NCBI RefSeq assembly: GCF_014648275.1
Contig: NZ_BMQU01000001.1
Span: 124,001-188,000 of the forward strand
Origin: Pseudomonas laurentiana
GTDB taxonomy: Bacteria; Pseudomonadota; Gammaproteobacteria; Pseudomonadales; Pseudomonadaceae
Length of the DNA stretch: 64,000 nucleotides
Direction: 5' to 3'
Shown here piece after piece: positions 35,036-43,579 of this stretch. Below the pieces are notes generated by a model, which worked only from the letters and a program-made list of their open reading frames with translations, was not told the origin of the DNA and did not search any database. The stretch's first letter is position 1. Each line of letters starts with the position of its first letter. Made by a program: the position numbers and the translations under genes.

Positions 35036-36136
35036 TCAGGTGCCGGACTTGATCTTGGTCCATGCCCGGGTACGTGCCCGCTCCGCATCGCGAGGCAGTG
35101 GCTTGAGCGTGTAAAGTCTCGCCATGGCCTCTTCGGTCGGGTACAGGTTAGGGTTGTTACGAATCGCTGGACTGACCCGTTCTGTCGCGTCCTTGTTTGG
35201 GTTTGGGTAGCCGACGAAGTCACTGATCGGTGCAATGACCTCTGGTTGCATCAGGTAGTTGATGAACGCATGCGCATCTTCGGGGTTGGTCGCGCCTTTG
35301 GGGATGGCCAACATGTCGAACCAGATCGGTGCGCCTTCCTTCGGCAAGCGCATGTCCACGATTACCCCGTTCTTCGCTTCCTTAGCGCGGTTGGCTGCCT
35401 GAGAGAAACTGCCCGAGTAGCCGACTGCCACACAGATATCGCCGTTGGCGATATCTGCCATGTATTTAGAAGAGTGAAAGTAGGTAATGTATGGGCGAAT
35501 CTTTAGCATCAGATCCTCGGCTTTCTTGTAATCGGCCGGCGAGCTACTGTTCGGTTCCAGTCCCAGGTATTGCAGCGCCAGTGGAAGGATCTCTGACGGT
35601 GAATCAAGCAGGGCTACACCACATTGCTTGAGTTTGGCGATGTTCTCCTCTTTGAAGATCAAGTCCCAGCTATCCAGCGGAGCGTTGTCGCCTAGCACTG
35701 CCTTGACCTTGGCCGGATTGAAGCCGATTAACACGGTGCCGTACATATAGGGCACGGCGAATTGGTTGCCGGGGTCATTGGCCTCGATCAGTTTCATCAG
35801 TTTTGGGTCCAGATGCTCCCAATTCGGCAACTTGCTGCGGTCCAGCGGTTGGAAAACTCCAGCTTCGATCTGCTTGGCCAGGAATACGTTGGACGGTACC
35901 ACCACGTCGTAGCCGGAGTTACCGGTCAGCAGTTTGGCCTCCAACGCTTCGTTGGTGTCGAAAATGTCGTAGATCAGCTTGCTCTCGGTTGTCTTGCGGA
36001 AGCCTTCCAAGGTTTGCGGGGTAATGTAGTCGAACCAGTTGTACACCCTTAGCGTGCGTTGCTCGGCGGCGTGAAGGCTGCTCGCGAGTAGCGTACTGCA
36101 GAGCAGTGGGGTGAGGAGGCGTCTGAGTCGAATCAT
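35036..36136 (-). CDS. polyamine-binding periplasmic protein (PotF/SpuD family)
   Basis: A 366-residue binding protein with signal peptide (about 1-24, cleavage after HAA). Family features are [44 protein letters not shown] and [19 protein letters not shown]. It is expected to bind putrescine, spermidine or an acetylated polyamine. The first bases overlap the stop of the upstream deacetylase gene by four, so the two are translationally coupled. No permease or ATPase is near; it may serve another polyamine transporter or a sensor. It ends against the MocR gene. Confidence 0.9.
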   Translation of the reverse strand: MIRLRRLLTPLLCSTLLASSLHAAEQRTLRVYNWFDYITPQTLEGFRKTTESKLIYDIFDTNEALEAKLLTGNSGYDVVVPSNVFLAKQIEAGVFQPLDRSKLPNWEHLDPKLMKLIEANDPGNQFAVPYMYGTVLIGFNPAKVKAVLGDNAPLDSWDLIFKEENIAKLKQCGVALLDSPSEILPLALQYLGLEPNSSSPADYKKAEDLMLKIRPYITYFHSSKYMADIANGDICVAVGYSGSFSQAANRAKEAKNGVIVDMRLPKEGAPIWFDMLAIPKGATNPEDAHAFINYLMQPEVIAPISDFVGYPNPNKDATERVSPAIRNNPNLYPTEEAMARLYTLKPLPRDAERARTRAWTKIKSGT

Positions 36137-37179
36137 GGGTGTACCTCCTGCAGAGCACGTTCGAAACCTTCCAGCACGTTCACCGCATTGATACCGATTT
36201 CTGCTACGGCATACCCGCCCTCCATGACGAACAACGTAGGTATGCCCAAGCGCGCGATACGCTCGCCCATGCGCAAGTAATCGGGGCTGTCCAGCTTGAA
36301 CTGTGAAATCGGATCGTCCTTGAAGGTGTCGACTCCCAATGAAATCACCAGCACCTGCGCAGCATGGGCCTCGATCCGCTGGCAGGCCTGTTCCAGTGCT
36401 GCGCTCCAGGTCGTCCAGTCGCTCCCGGCTGGCAGCGGGTAGTTGATGTTAAAGCCAATGCCTTCGCCTTCGCCTTCCTCGTCGGCATAGCCGAGGAAAA
36501 AGGGGAATTCTGCCTGTGGATGACCGTGGATCGAGGCAAAGAGCACGTCGCTGCGCGAGTAGAAGATTTCCTGAGTGCCGTTTCCGTGGTGGTAGTCCAC
36601 GTCAAGGATTGCCACGCGGTCGTGGCCCTGATCCAGGAACGCCTGAGCGGCAATCGCAGCGTTGTTCAGGTAGCAGTAACCGCCCATTACATCGCTCGCT
36701 GCGTGGTGTCCTGGTGGTCGGCATAGGGCAAAGGCACTGTGCGCGCCGTTCTGTATAGCCGCCTGAGCAGTCAGGGCAACTTGAGCCGCACTGTAGGCAG
36801 CCTGCCAAGTGCCTGCGGTGATCGGTGCGCCAGCGTCAAAGCTGTAATAACCCAATTCGCCCAGCAGGCCACGTGGTTTGACCTGTCGCAACGTGCGAGC
36901 GGGCCAGGTGAAAGGCAGCAGGTCTCCCGTATGACCCATATCGCTCCAGCGCTGCCAGGCGTGCTCAAAAAAGGTGAGATAGTCGGGTGTATGCACCCGT
37001 AGTATCGGGTCTCGGCCGAAGTCTTGCGGTGCCAGTACCGGGCCTATTTCGCGTATTTTTATGCGCTCCAGCACATGATCGGCGCGTGAAGGCATTTCAA
37101 AGCAGGGCATCAGTTGCCCGTCGATCAGCTCGCAGCGGCCGTGGTGGAGGCGGTGGTCATCAGAATAGATCGTCAGCAT
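36133..37179 (-). CDS. aphA: acetylpolyamine amidohydrolase (HDAC family)
   Basis: A 348-residue zinc-dependent deacetylase. The catalytic core is visible: [19 protein letters not shown] with the His pair, [11 protein letters not shown] with zinc ligands Asp and His, [11 protein letters not shown] with the third ligand, and MEGGYA with the active-site neighbourhood. The substrate in Pseudomonas relatives is acetylcadaverine/acetylputrescine, letting acetylpolyamines serve as carbon and nitrogen source. Translationally coupled to the polyamine-binding protein gene. An AraC-type regulator follows upstream on the same strand with 130 bases between. Confidence 0.9.
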   Translation of the reverse strand: MLTIYSDDHRLHHGRCELIDGQLMPCFEMPSRADHVLERIKIREIGPVLAPQDFGRDPILRVHTPDYLTFFEHAWQRWSDMGHTGDLLPFTWPARTLRQVKPRGLLGELGYYSFDAGAPITAGTWQAAYSAAQVALTAQAAIQNGAHSAFALCRPPGHHAASDVMGGYCYLNNAAIAAQAFLDQGHDRVAILDVDYHHGNGTQEIFYSRSDVLFASIHGHPQAEFPFFLGYADEEGEGEGIGFNINYPLPAGSDWTTWSAALEQACQRIEAHAAQVLVISLGVDTFKDDPISQFKLDSPDYLRMGERIARLGIPTLFVMEGGYAVAEIGINAVNVLEGFERALQEVHP

Positions 37180-37311
37180 TTATTGTTCTCCGCGTTGACT
37201 GGCGTGGTCCATTGTTGATGGGTACGCTGCCTGTGGAGAACGTTGAATACGGCCAAAAGGGGATCGATATGGCCAGCTTGACTGTCCGCATTTCGCCCCA
37301 TATATGGCTAT

Positions 37312-38304
37312 TCAGATACGGAAATGACTGGGTGCCACGCCACTCCAACGCAAGAAAGCGTGGCGAAAACTGGCTGTCTCGCTGAAACCGAGCAGTTCGG
37401 CAATGCGATAGATCGGCATCTGGTCTTCGCTTAGTAGTTGCTTGGCGCGTTCAAAACGCAACTCATCAAGCAACTGCTGGTAGCTGCTGCCCATTTCTTG
37501 CAGGTGACGGCGCAGGGTGCGTGAAGAGCAGTTCATCTGGCGGGCCAGGTCCTCAAGGCCGGGCGGTGCATCGAGCTGTTGCAGTAGTAACTGACGGATT
37601 CTGCCGAGCCATGCCTGGCGCCCGGTAAATTCCAGGTTCTGCTGCCGACAGCGTTCGGCCATAGCCCTGTGAGTAACGGCATCAGCCAGTGGCAAGGGTT
37701 GAGGCAGCCAGTCAGCGGAGAAGGCAAAGGCATTATCGATGGCGTCGAAATGCAAGGGACAGGAAAACGTCTGGCGGTAACGCTCATGGTAGTCGGGTTG
37801 CGGATAGGCGAATCGCGCACCGAGTAGCGGTAATGGGCGGCCTAAGAGGTCGTCGCAGATAACTTTCAGCGACCCTACGCAGAGCTCGGCATTGAACGCT
37901 GCCAGTTGGGGGTGCTCGCGGTAGTCACTGGCGCTGAACCAAATTGTGTCGCCATCTTCGATCAGGCGCAGATGAAAAAGTGTTCCCAGTAGCGCGGGGT
38001 AATGCAGGGCTAATCGTAAAGCGTCACCTAGGGTGGCACTGGAAAGCAGTGCATAACCGAGCATGCCGTAGGACGAGACATGCATGCGCGGCCCAAGTTC
38101 CAGTCCGATTTCACGGCGCAGGGCAACGGCATTGGCACACACCAGCATCTCCTGGCGGGTGGTGATGCGCGGGTCTGAGCGCTTCAGGTCGGTCAGGCTG
38201 ATACCGCTGCCGAGGAGTAGCTCGTCGCTGGACAGGCCTTCGCTCTGAAAGGCTTCCAGCATGAGCGAAACAGCATTGAGGGTGGTCAGGTGCGAGTGCA
38301 GCAT
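37312..38304 (-). CDS. AraC-family regulator (OruR/ArgR-like type)
   Basis: A 330-residue regulator with an N-terminal Arabinose_bd domain (AVSLMLEAFQSEGLSSDELL; SSYGMLGYALLSSATLGDALRLAL) and a C-terminal double helix-turn-helix (LEDLARQMNCSSRTLRRHLQEMGSS; IYRIAELLGFSETASFRHAFLRWSGVAPSHFR). Location directly upstream of the acetylpolyamine deacetylase suggests it controls polyamine or ornithine use. The inducer is unknown. Confidence 0.9.
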   Translation of the reverse strand: MLHSHLTTLNAVSLMLEAFQSEGLSSDELLLGSGISLTDLKRSDPRITTRQEMLVCANAVALRREIGLELGPRMHVSSYGMLGYALLSSATLGDALRLALHYPALLGTLFHLRLIEDGDTIWFSASDYREHPQLAAFNAELCVGSLKVICDDLLGRPLPLLGARFAYPQPDYHERYRQTFSCPLHFDAIDNAFAFSADWLPQPLPLADAVTHRAMAERCRQQNLEFTGRQAWLGRIRQLLLQQLDAPPGLEDLARQMNCSSRTLRRHLQEMGSSYQQLLDELRFERAKQLLSEDQMPIYRIAELLGFSETASFRHAFLRWSGVAPSHFRI

Positions 38305-38398
38305 GTTTGAGATCCGACAAAGTGCCGCCTGAAACTCAGCAATTTATGTGCCTTCAAGGCGCCTTTGCCGGTGAGGTTTATTTTTGCCACCGACGCGC

Positions 38399-39394
38399 TC
38401 AACGCAATTCCCCGCACATATCGAGCTCAACCAGGCGACGCACCTCGTCGACCGGCAGCCCCGCGCCCAGCAAGGCCTGCAACTTACCGAAGGCTGCTTC
38501 GCGGGTCATACCGCCGCCAGACACTACACCCACTTCACGCAGCCGACTGCCGGCTTCATAGACATCCAGCTCGACACCGCCCTCGTGGCACTGTGTGATT
38601 GCCACAACCACGATGCCACGGGTTTGGGCGAGTTTCAGGCTGGCAAGAAACTCGACGTTATCGCTGGGGCCAGTACCACTGCCGAAGCACTCCAGGATGA
38701 CTGCTTGGACACCACTGTCGAGCACTGCCTGCAGTGGTTGAGCAGCAAAACCGGGCACCAGCGGCAACACCGCGACATTGGCAGTCTGCTTGGCATGGCG
38801 GTAGTCCAGTTCGGCGGGTAGCGATGTAGCCTTGGCGGCACCACCGAAGCGCTGCAGTGCGGCAAAGGGATGGCGGCCATAACTGCGGACTTTGGCGCAG
38901 CGAGTCGGCGTCAGCAGTTCACCGTGGAAGTACAGCTGCACGCCCGATACTTGACCGGCGGCCAGCGCCTGCAAGGCGCCAACGATATTCTCTTCGGCAT
39001 CGCTGTCGGGGGCACCGGCTGGCAGCATCGAGCCGGTAAACAGCAGTGGTGCCGGCAGCCCCAGCAACAGGAAACTCATGGCAGCCGCACTGTAGGCCAG
39101 GGTGTCGGTACCGTGCAGCACCAGTACGGCATCGCAGCCTTGGCGGTCGACTGCTTCGATGATGGCTTCGCGCAGGCGTTGCCAGTACTGCGGGGTCATG
39201 TTGGCGCTGTCGATCAGCGGCAGCAGTTCACGAAACTGCCAGTGAGGCAGCGTCAGGCCCGTCAGTTGTTCGCGCATCCGTTGTTCAAAGCCCGAGGCTG
39301 GTGTCAGGCCATGGGCGCTGGCCTGCATGCCGATCGTGCCGCCGGTGTAGAGCACCATGATGTTGTGGGCGGAGTGCTCGGTAACGGGGGTCAT
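38399..39394 (-). CDS. ansA: L-asparaginase (type I, AnsA-like)
   Basis: A 331-residue asparaginase with both catalytic threonine motifs: VLYTGGTIGM near the N terminus and LVLHGTDTLAYSAAAMSF further on, and no signal peptide, which indicates the cytoplasmic type I. It hydrolyses asparagine to aspartate and ammonia. It lies downstream of aspA on the same strand; together they would degrade asparagine through aspartate to fumarate. A terminator sits between, so they may be separate units. Confidence 0.9.
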   Translation of the reverse strand: MTPVTEHSAHNIMVLYTGGTIGMQASAHGLTPASGFEQRMREQLTGLTLPHWQFRELLPLIDSANMTPQYWQRLREAIIEAVDRQGCDAVLVLHGTDTLAYSAAAMSFLLLGLPAPLLFTGSMLPAGAPDSDAEENIVGALQALAAGQVSGVQLYFHGELLTPTRCAKVRSYGRHPFAALQRFGGAAKATSLPAELDYRHAKQTANVAVLPLVPGFAAQPLQAVLDSGVQAVILECFGSGTGPSDNVEFLASLKLAQTRGIVVVAITQCHEGGVELDVYEAGSRLREVGVVSGGGMTREAAFGKLQALLGAGLPVDEVRRLVELDMCGELR

Positions 39395-39500
39395 TCGCCT
39401 GTCTCCGTGGTCAGTCTTGTTAGTAGCAGACCACAGTACGCCATCGTCGTGAACCTTGTCAGCGTCAGCAGGGTAAAAGCGGTAGAGGAATTCGCGGGCA

Positions 39501-39535
39501 AAAAAAAAGGGCCTGGAGCATTCGGCTCCAGGCCC
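39501..39535 (-). terminator. rho-independent terminator of aspA
   Basis: An 11-bp perfect stem (GGGCCTGGAGC / GCTCCAGGCCC) with a 5-base loop. On the minus strand it is followed by at least eight T (39501-39508). It lies 60 bases after the aspA stop codon. Confidence 0.92.
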
Positions 39536-39597
39536 TCAAAAGGTGAGAGGTGTCTAGTCCCTCGACCTGGTGAGCGGTTTGCGTGAGGGGCTGAAGG

Positions 39598-41022
39598 TTA
39601 GGCCTTCAGTGGTACCAGACGCGGTGCAATCATGTTTTCCGGGCGCAGGATGTCGTCGAGCATGGCGTCGTCGAGCAAGCCTTCTTCGCGCACCAGTTCC
39701 AGTACGCCGCGGCCGCTTTCCAGCGCAATACGGGCGATACGGGTGGCGTTTTCGTAGCCGATGTACGGGTTCAGGGCGGTGACCAGGCCGATCGAGTGCT
39801 CGACCAGTTCACGGCAGCGCTGCTCGTTGGCAGTGATGTCGACGATGCAGTGCTCGCGCAGCATGTCCATGGCACGTTGCAGCAGGCGGATCGAATCGAA
39901 GATCTTGTAGGCGATCAGCGGTTCCATCACGTTCAACTGCAGTTGGCCACCTTCGGCCGCAATGGTCAGGGCCAGGTCGTTACCGATGATGGCGAAAGCC
40001 ACTTGGTTGACCGCTTCCGGGATAACCGGGTTGACCTTGCCTGGCATGATCGAGCTGCCTGGCTGACGTGCTGGCAGGTTGATCTCGTTGATGCCGGTGC
40101 GTGGGCCGCTGGACAGCAGGCGCAGGTCATTACAGATCTTCGACAGCTTGACTGCAGTACGCTTGAGCATGCCAGAGAACAAGACGAAGGCGCCCATGTC
40201 CGAGGTGGCTTCGATCAGGTCGGCAGCCGGTACCAGCGGCTGGCCGCTGATCTCTGCCAGGCGCTGTACGGCCAGGTGCTGGTAGCCTGGGTCGGCGTTG
40301 ATGCCGGTACCGATGGCGGTACCGCCCAGGTTGACTTCAGTCAGTACTTCCGGCGCCAGGGTGCGCAGGCGGTTGAGGTCTTCGGTCAGGGTGGTGGCAA
40401 AAGCACGGAATTCCTGGCCGAGGGTCATCGGTACCGCGTCCTGCAGCTGGGTACGGCCCATCTTCAGTACGTGGTTGAACTCTTCACCCTTGGCAGCGAA
40501 GGCCTGGATCAGGCTGTCGAGGCTGGCCAGCAGGGCGTCGTGACCGAGCAGCAGACCCAGACGGATCGCGGTCGGGTAGGCGTCGTTGGTCGACTGCGCC
40601 ATGTTTACATCGTTGTTCGGGTGCAGGTACTTGTACTCACCCTTCTCGTGGCCCATGGACTCGAGTGCGATGTTGGCGATGACTTCGTTGGCGTTCATGT
40701 TGGTCGAAGTACCAGCACCGCCCTGGATCATGTCTACCACGAACTGCTCGTGGTAGTCGCCGCGGATCAGACGGGCGCAAGCCTCGCTGATGGCAGCGTG
40801 CTTGGTATCGTTCAGGTGACCCAGCTCGCGGTTGGCGTCAGCAGCAGCCTGTTTGACCATGGCCAGGGCCACGACCAGCTTAGGGTAGTGCGACAGCGGT
40901 ACGCCAGAGAGGTGGAAGTTGTTGGCAGCACGCAGGGTCTGGATGCCGTAGTAGGCATCAGCAGGGACTTCGAGGGTGCCAAGCAGGTCTTTTTCAACAC
41001 GGAACGATGCAGCAGCGGACAT
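39598..41022 (-). CDS. aspA: aspartate ammonia-lyase (aspartase)
   Basis: Converts L-aspartate to fumarate and ammonia. 474 residues from ATG 41022: FRVEKDLLGTLEVPADAYYGIQTLRA at the N terminus, the active-site loop GSSIMPGKVNPVIPEAVNQ, and the signature TSTNMNANEVIANIA. All are typical of aspartase; fumarase C, the nearest relative, usually differs at the N terminus and loop. It is divergent from a LysR regulator with a symmetrical LysR box in the intergenic region, and upstream of ansA. Confidence 0.94.
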   Translation of the reverse strand: MSAAASFRVEKDLLGTLEVPADAYYGIQTLRAANNFHLSGVPLSHYPKLVVALAMVKQAAADANRELGHLNDTKHAAISEACARLIRGDYHEQFVVDMIQGGAGTSTNMNANEVIANIALESMGHEKGEYKYLHPNNDVNMAQSTNDAYPTAIRLGLLLGHDALLASLDSLIQAFAAKGEEFNHVLKMGRTQLQDAVPMTLGQEFRAFATTLTEDLNRLRTLAPEVLTEVNLGGTAIGTGINADPGYQHLAVQRLAEISGQPLVPAADLIEATSDMGAFVLFSGMLKRTAVKLSKICNDLRLLSSGPRTGINEINLPARQPGSSIMPGKVNPVIPEAVNQVAFAIIGNDLALTIAAEGGQLQLNVMEPLIAYKIFDSIRLLQRAMDMLREHCIVDITANEQRCRELVEHSIGLVTALNPYIGYENATRIARIALESGRGVLELVREEGLLDDAMLDDILRPENMIAPRLVPLKA

Positions 41023-41118
41023 GATAGATATCATCTCGAGTTTGGCCCGGCACATGCCGGAATGGCGCTAATCCTAGGTCTGCGGGAATTTTGCGGCCAA
41101 TGCTGTTGCACGCTAACC

Positions 41119-41135
41119 TATGCACAAACGGCATA
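41119..41135. promoter_or_regulatory. LysR-type box between aspA and LysR gene
   Basis: TATGC-N7-GCATA, a perfect T-N11-A type inverted repeat in the 179-base divergent region. It is centred about 75 bases from the LysR start and 105 from the aspA start. Confidence 0.65.
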
Positions 41136-41201
41136 ATGGTAGATGTGACGCCAACAGCTATTCGAGCGTGTGCCATTTTGGTGCGTGCCTGGAGACCCGT
41201 G

Positions 41202-42104
41202 ATGAACCTAGAAAGTAAATGGCTGGAAGACTTCAGTGCGCTGGCCGCTACCCGCAGCTTTTCGCAAGCGGCCGAGCGCCGTTTCGTGACCCAGCCGGCC
41301 TTCAGCCGGCGTATTCGCAGCCTGGAGGCGGCGTTGGGCCTGACCCTGGTCAATCGGTCGCGTACACCCATCGAGCTGACGGCTGCGGGTCAGCTGTTTC
41401 TGGTGACGGCGCGTACCGTGGTCGATCAGTTGGGCGAGGTCCTGCGCCATTTGCATCACCTCGAAGGCGGGCAGGGCGAGGTCATTCAGGTGTCTGCGGC
41501 GCACTCTCTGGCACTTGGCTTTTTCCCGCGCTGGATCGCCCAGTTACGCAACGATGGGCTCAATATCGCGACACGTTTGGTTGCAACTAACGTTGGCGAT
41601 GCAGTGCATGCCCTGCGTGAAGGGGGGTGTGATCTGATGCTGGCATTCTATGACCCGGATGCCGCCTTGCAGATGGATGCGGAAATCTTCCCGTCGTTGC
41701 ACTTGGGGCATACCGAGATGCTGCCGGTCTGCGCTGCTGATGCACAGGGCAAGCCGCTGTTCGACCTCGAAGGCGAGGGCAGTGTGCCGTTGTTGGCGTA
41801 TAGCGCCGGTGCATTCCTCGGACGCTCGGTGAACCTGCTGTTGCGTCAGCGTAACCTGCGTTTTACTACGGTCTACGAGACGGCCATGGCCGACAGTCTC
41901 AAGAGCATGGCATTGGAGGGGCTTGGTATCGCCTGGGTGCCACGGCTGTCGGCAAGGGCTGAGTTGGAGCGAGGGGAGCTGGTGATTTGTGGTGGCAGCC
42001 AATGGCACGTGCCACTGGAGATCCGCGTGTATCGCTGCGCGCTGGTGCGCAAGGCCAACGTTCGGTTGCTCTGGCGCAAGCTGGAGCAGGCTGCGGCAAG
42101 CTGA
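41202..42104 (+). CDS. LysR-family regulator, divergent from aspA
   Basis: A 300-residue LysR regulator. The N-terminal winged helix (WLEDFSALAATRSFSQAAERRFVTQPAFSRRIRSLEAALG) occupies residues 6-46, followed by a typical effector domain (EVIQVSAAHSLALGFFPRWI; GLGIAWVPRLSA). ATG 41202 has GGAGA at a suitable distance; upstream codons are not family-like. It probably controls aspA through the TATGC-N7-GCATA box, with aspartate or a related acid as a likely but unproven ligand. Confidence 0.88.
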   Translation: MNLESKWLEDFSALAATRSFSQAAERRFVTQPAFSRRIRSLEAALGLTLVNRSRTPIELTAAGQLFLVTARTVVDQLGEVLRHLHHLEGGQGEVIQVSAAHSLALGFFPRWIAQLRNDGLNIATRLVATNVGDAVHALREGGCDLMLAFYDPDAALQMDAEIFPSLHLGHTEMLPVCAADAQGKPLFDLEGEGSVPLLAYSAGAFLGRSVNLLLRQRNLRFTTVYETAMADSLKSMALEGLGIAWVPRLSARAELERGELVICGGSQWHVPLEIRVYRCALVRKANVRLLWRKLEQAAAS

Positions 42105-42238
42105 TTTCTTTGCGGGCTTCCTACCTCTTTTGGTTGCAAGCGCTACGCGATGCATGGGCGATGGCTGAATGTGGGAGGCCGGCATGACTTGTAGGTTGGG
42201 TCGACGGCTTCCTCAAGCCGCGCCTGTCATCAGGACGG

Positions 42239-42874
42239 GTGCACTCTTCTGAAAGGATTTCGGAATGCTCTAAAAAATACGATCTTTACGAAAAGTACGG
42301 GGACTTTGACAAGTACGAGAAAAAGCCCGTGTTCATCTACCTGTTCTGTCACGATGATCTTGATGAGGGTTATCGACGGATCATCTACCGCGACTATCTG
42401 AAGGACTTGATGTTTGAGCTGGAGCAGGTATTCCAGCGTGAAATCATTGTCGAACTTCACTATGCCATCCCAGGCTTGACTGACCTCAGTTACAAGACCG
42501 AATTGGGCGAGGAGCGGCGGAGTCTCGATGCATTCGCCTCGCGCGGAGCTGCGTTTGCCCAAGAGAACGATCTGTCCTACCGCCACAACTATCGTTATGG
42601 GCTCATCACCCGGGATGGGATTTCCAGCAGCATGCATGGCCTGGCGCTGGTTGGCAGGAGTTTTTTCCTGGCATCCGTCCAGGGTTACCAGCATATCGCT
42701 CATGAACTGGGTCATACATTCAACGCCTCGCATGAGTACGCGGAAGTGACGTTGGGTGTCCCGCCAAAACAAACCTGCATGTATGAAGTAAACAATCCGC
42801 TCTATGCGAAGGACTACAGATTCTCTGATGCAAATCGCAGCCGTATGGCCGAATTTCTCGCATCGGTGGAGTAA
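42239..42874 (+). CDS. small metzincin-like zinc metalloprotease, orphan
   Basis: A 211-residue protein I cannot assign to a named family. It has HELGHTFNASHE at 155-166: HExxH with a third His at position 165, spaced as in metzincins, but with Asn where the usual Gly stands. A possible Met-turn follows (CMYEV, M181). No signal peptide is seen, so it is cytoplasmic or exported by another route. The start is uncertain: GTG 42239 has AGGA close by, and the frame is open only from 42188. The neighbours (LysR, purE) are unrelated and its sequence is less GC-rich, which suggests an accessory gene. Confidence 0.65.
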   Translation: MHSSERISECSKKYDLYEKYGDFDKYEKKPVFIYLFCHDDLDEGYRRIIYRDYLKDLMFELEQVFQREIIVELHYAIPGLTDLSYKTELGEERRSLDAFASRGAAFAQENDLSYRHNYRYGLITRDGISSSMHGLALVGRSFFLASVQGYQHIAHELGHTFNASHEYAEVTLGVPPKQTCMYEVNNPLYAKDYRFSDANRSRMAEFLASVE

Positions 42875-42952
42875 TGCCGGGTACAAAAGCCATGTGCCCT
42901 TGAAGCACTGACTAATGGTCGGCAAGGGGGCTTTCTTCTGGCTGCTTTACGG

Positions 42953-42958
42953 TATACT
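42953..42958 (+). promoter_or_regulatory. -10 element of the purE promoter
   Basis: TATACT followed by a GC-rich discriminator (GCGCGG). The -35 region is weak. The GC-rich discriminator is the type found at stringently controlled promoters. It would give a leader of about 110 bases before purE, containing the 43001-43038 hairpin. Confidence 0.5.
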
Positions 42959-43000
42959 GCGCGGCCCTTGGCCGGTTCCACCTGCCAATGAATTCGCATA

Positions 43001-43038
43001 ACAAGCCACGCCGGTCGTCCCGCGTGGCTTGTTGTTTT
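43001..43038 (+). terminator. rho-independent terminator in the purE leader (possible attenuator)
   Basis: An 11-bp perfect stem (ACAAGCCACGC, 43001-43011, with GCGTGGCTTGT, 43022-43032), a 10-base loop and a T-rich tract (TGTTTTTT). It lies between the purE -10 element and purE, ending 40 bases before the start codon. A shorter hairpin (GCGCC-tgaa-GGCGC, 43044-43057) follows. Confidence 0.8.
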
Positions 43039-43077
43039 TTGACGCGCCTGAAGGCGCCCAAGAGAAGAGGCTCGACG

Positions 43078-43569
43078 ATGAGTGCACTGGTTGGCGTGAT
43101 CATGGGCTCCAAGTCCGATTGGTCCACCCTTAGCCACACCGCCGATATGCTGGAAAAACTCGGCATTCCCTACGAAGTGAAGGTGGTCTCCGCCCACCGC
43201 ACGCCGGACCTGCTGTTCCAGTATGCCGAAGAAGCTGAGGGCCGTGGCATCGAAGTGATCATCGCCGGTGCAGGTGGCGCAGCCCACCTGCCGGGCATGT
43301 GCGCTGCCAAGACTCACCTGCCGGTTCTGGGTGTGCCTGTGCAGTCCTCGATGCTCTCGGGTGTCGACTCGTTGCTGTCGATCGTGCAGATGCCAGCAGG
43401 TATCCCGGTGGCAACCCTGGCGATCGGCAAGGCCGGTGCGATCAACGCCGCGCTGCTCTCGGCAAGCATTCTGGGGGCCAAGCACCCTCAGTTCCACGCT
43501 GTGCTGAAGCAGTTCCGCGCCGAGCAGACAGACAGCGTTCTGGACAATCCAGATCCACGCCAGGCCTGA
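43078..43569 (+). CDS. purE: N5-carboxyaminoimidazole ribonucleotide mutase PurE
   Basis: Rearranges N5-CAIR to CAIR in de novo purine synthesis. 163 residues: [14 protein letters not shown] at the N terminus, VVSAHRTPD with the active-site histidine, and [17 protein letters not shown] 43078 begins the family N terminus. An in-frame ATG at 42988 would add 30 residues read across the leader hairpin and has no Shine-Dalgarno sequence. Operon with purK, 10 bases apart. Confidence 0.95.
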   Translation: MSALVGVIMGSKSDWSTLSHTADMLEKLGIPYEVKVVSAHRTPDLLFQYAEEAEGRGIEVIIAGAGGAAHLPGMCAAKTHLPVLGVPVQSSMLSGVDSLLSIVQMPAGIPVATLAIGKAGAINAALLSASILGAKHPQFHAVLKQFRAEQTDSVLDNPDPRQA

Positions 43570-43579
43570 GGTCACGAGC

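Noticed and set aside
39796-41136. 446-residue open frame antisense to aspA
   Set aside because: The aspartase gene is certain; the opposite frame has low-complexity Gln/Val/Gly composition.
42105-42238. Possible REP-like element before the metzincin gene
   Set aside because: The sequence has a few GC-rich palindromic bits but no copy of the usual Pseudomonas REP core and no second copy in the window.
42988-43077. 30-residue N-terminal extension of PurE
   Set aside because: It would be translated through the leader terminator hairpin, lacks a Shine-Dalgarno sequence, and PurE normally begins at the later ATG.
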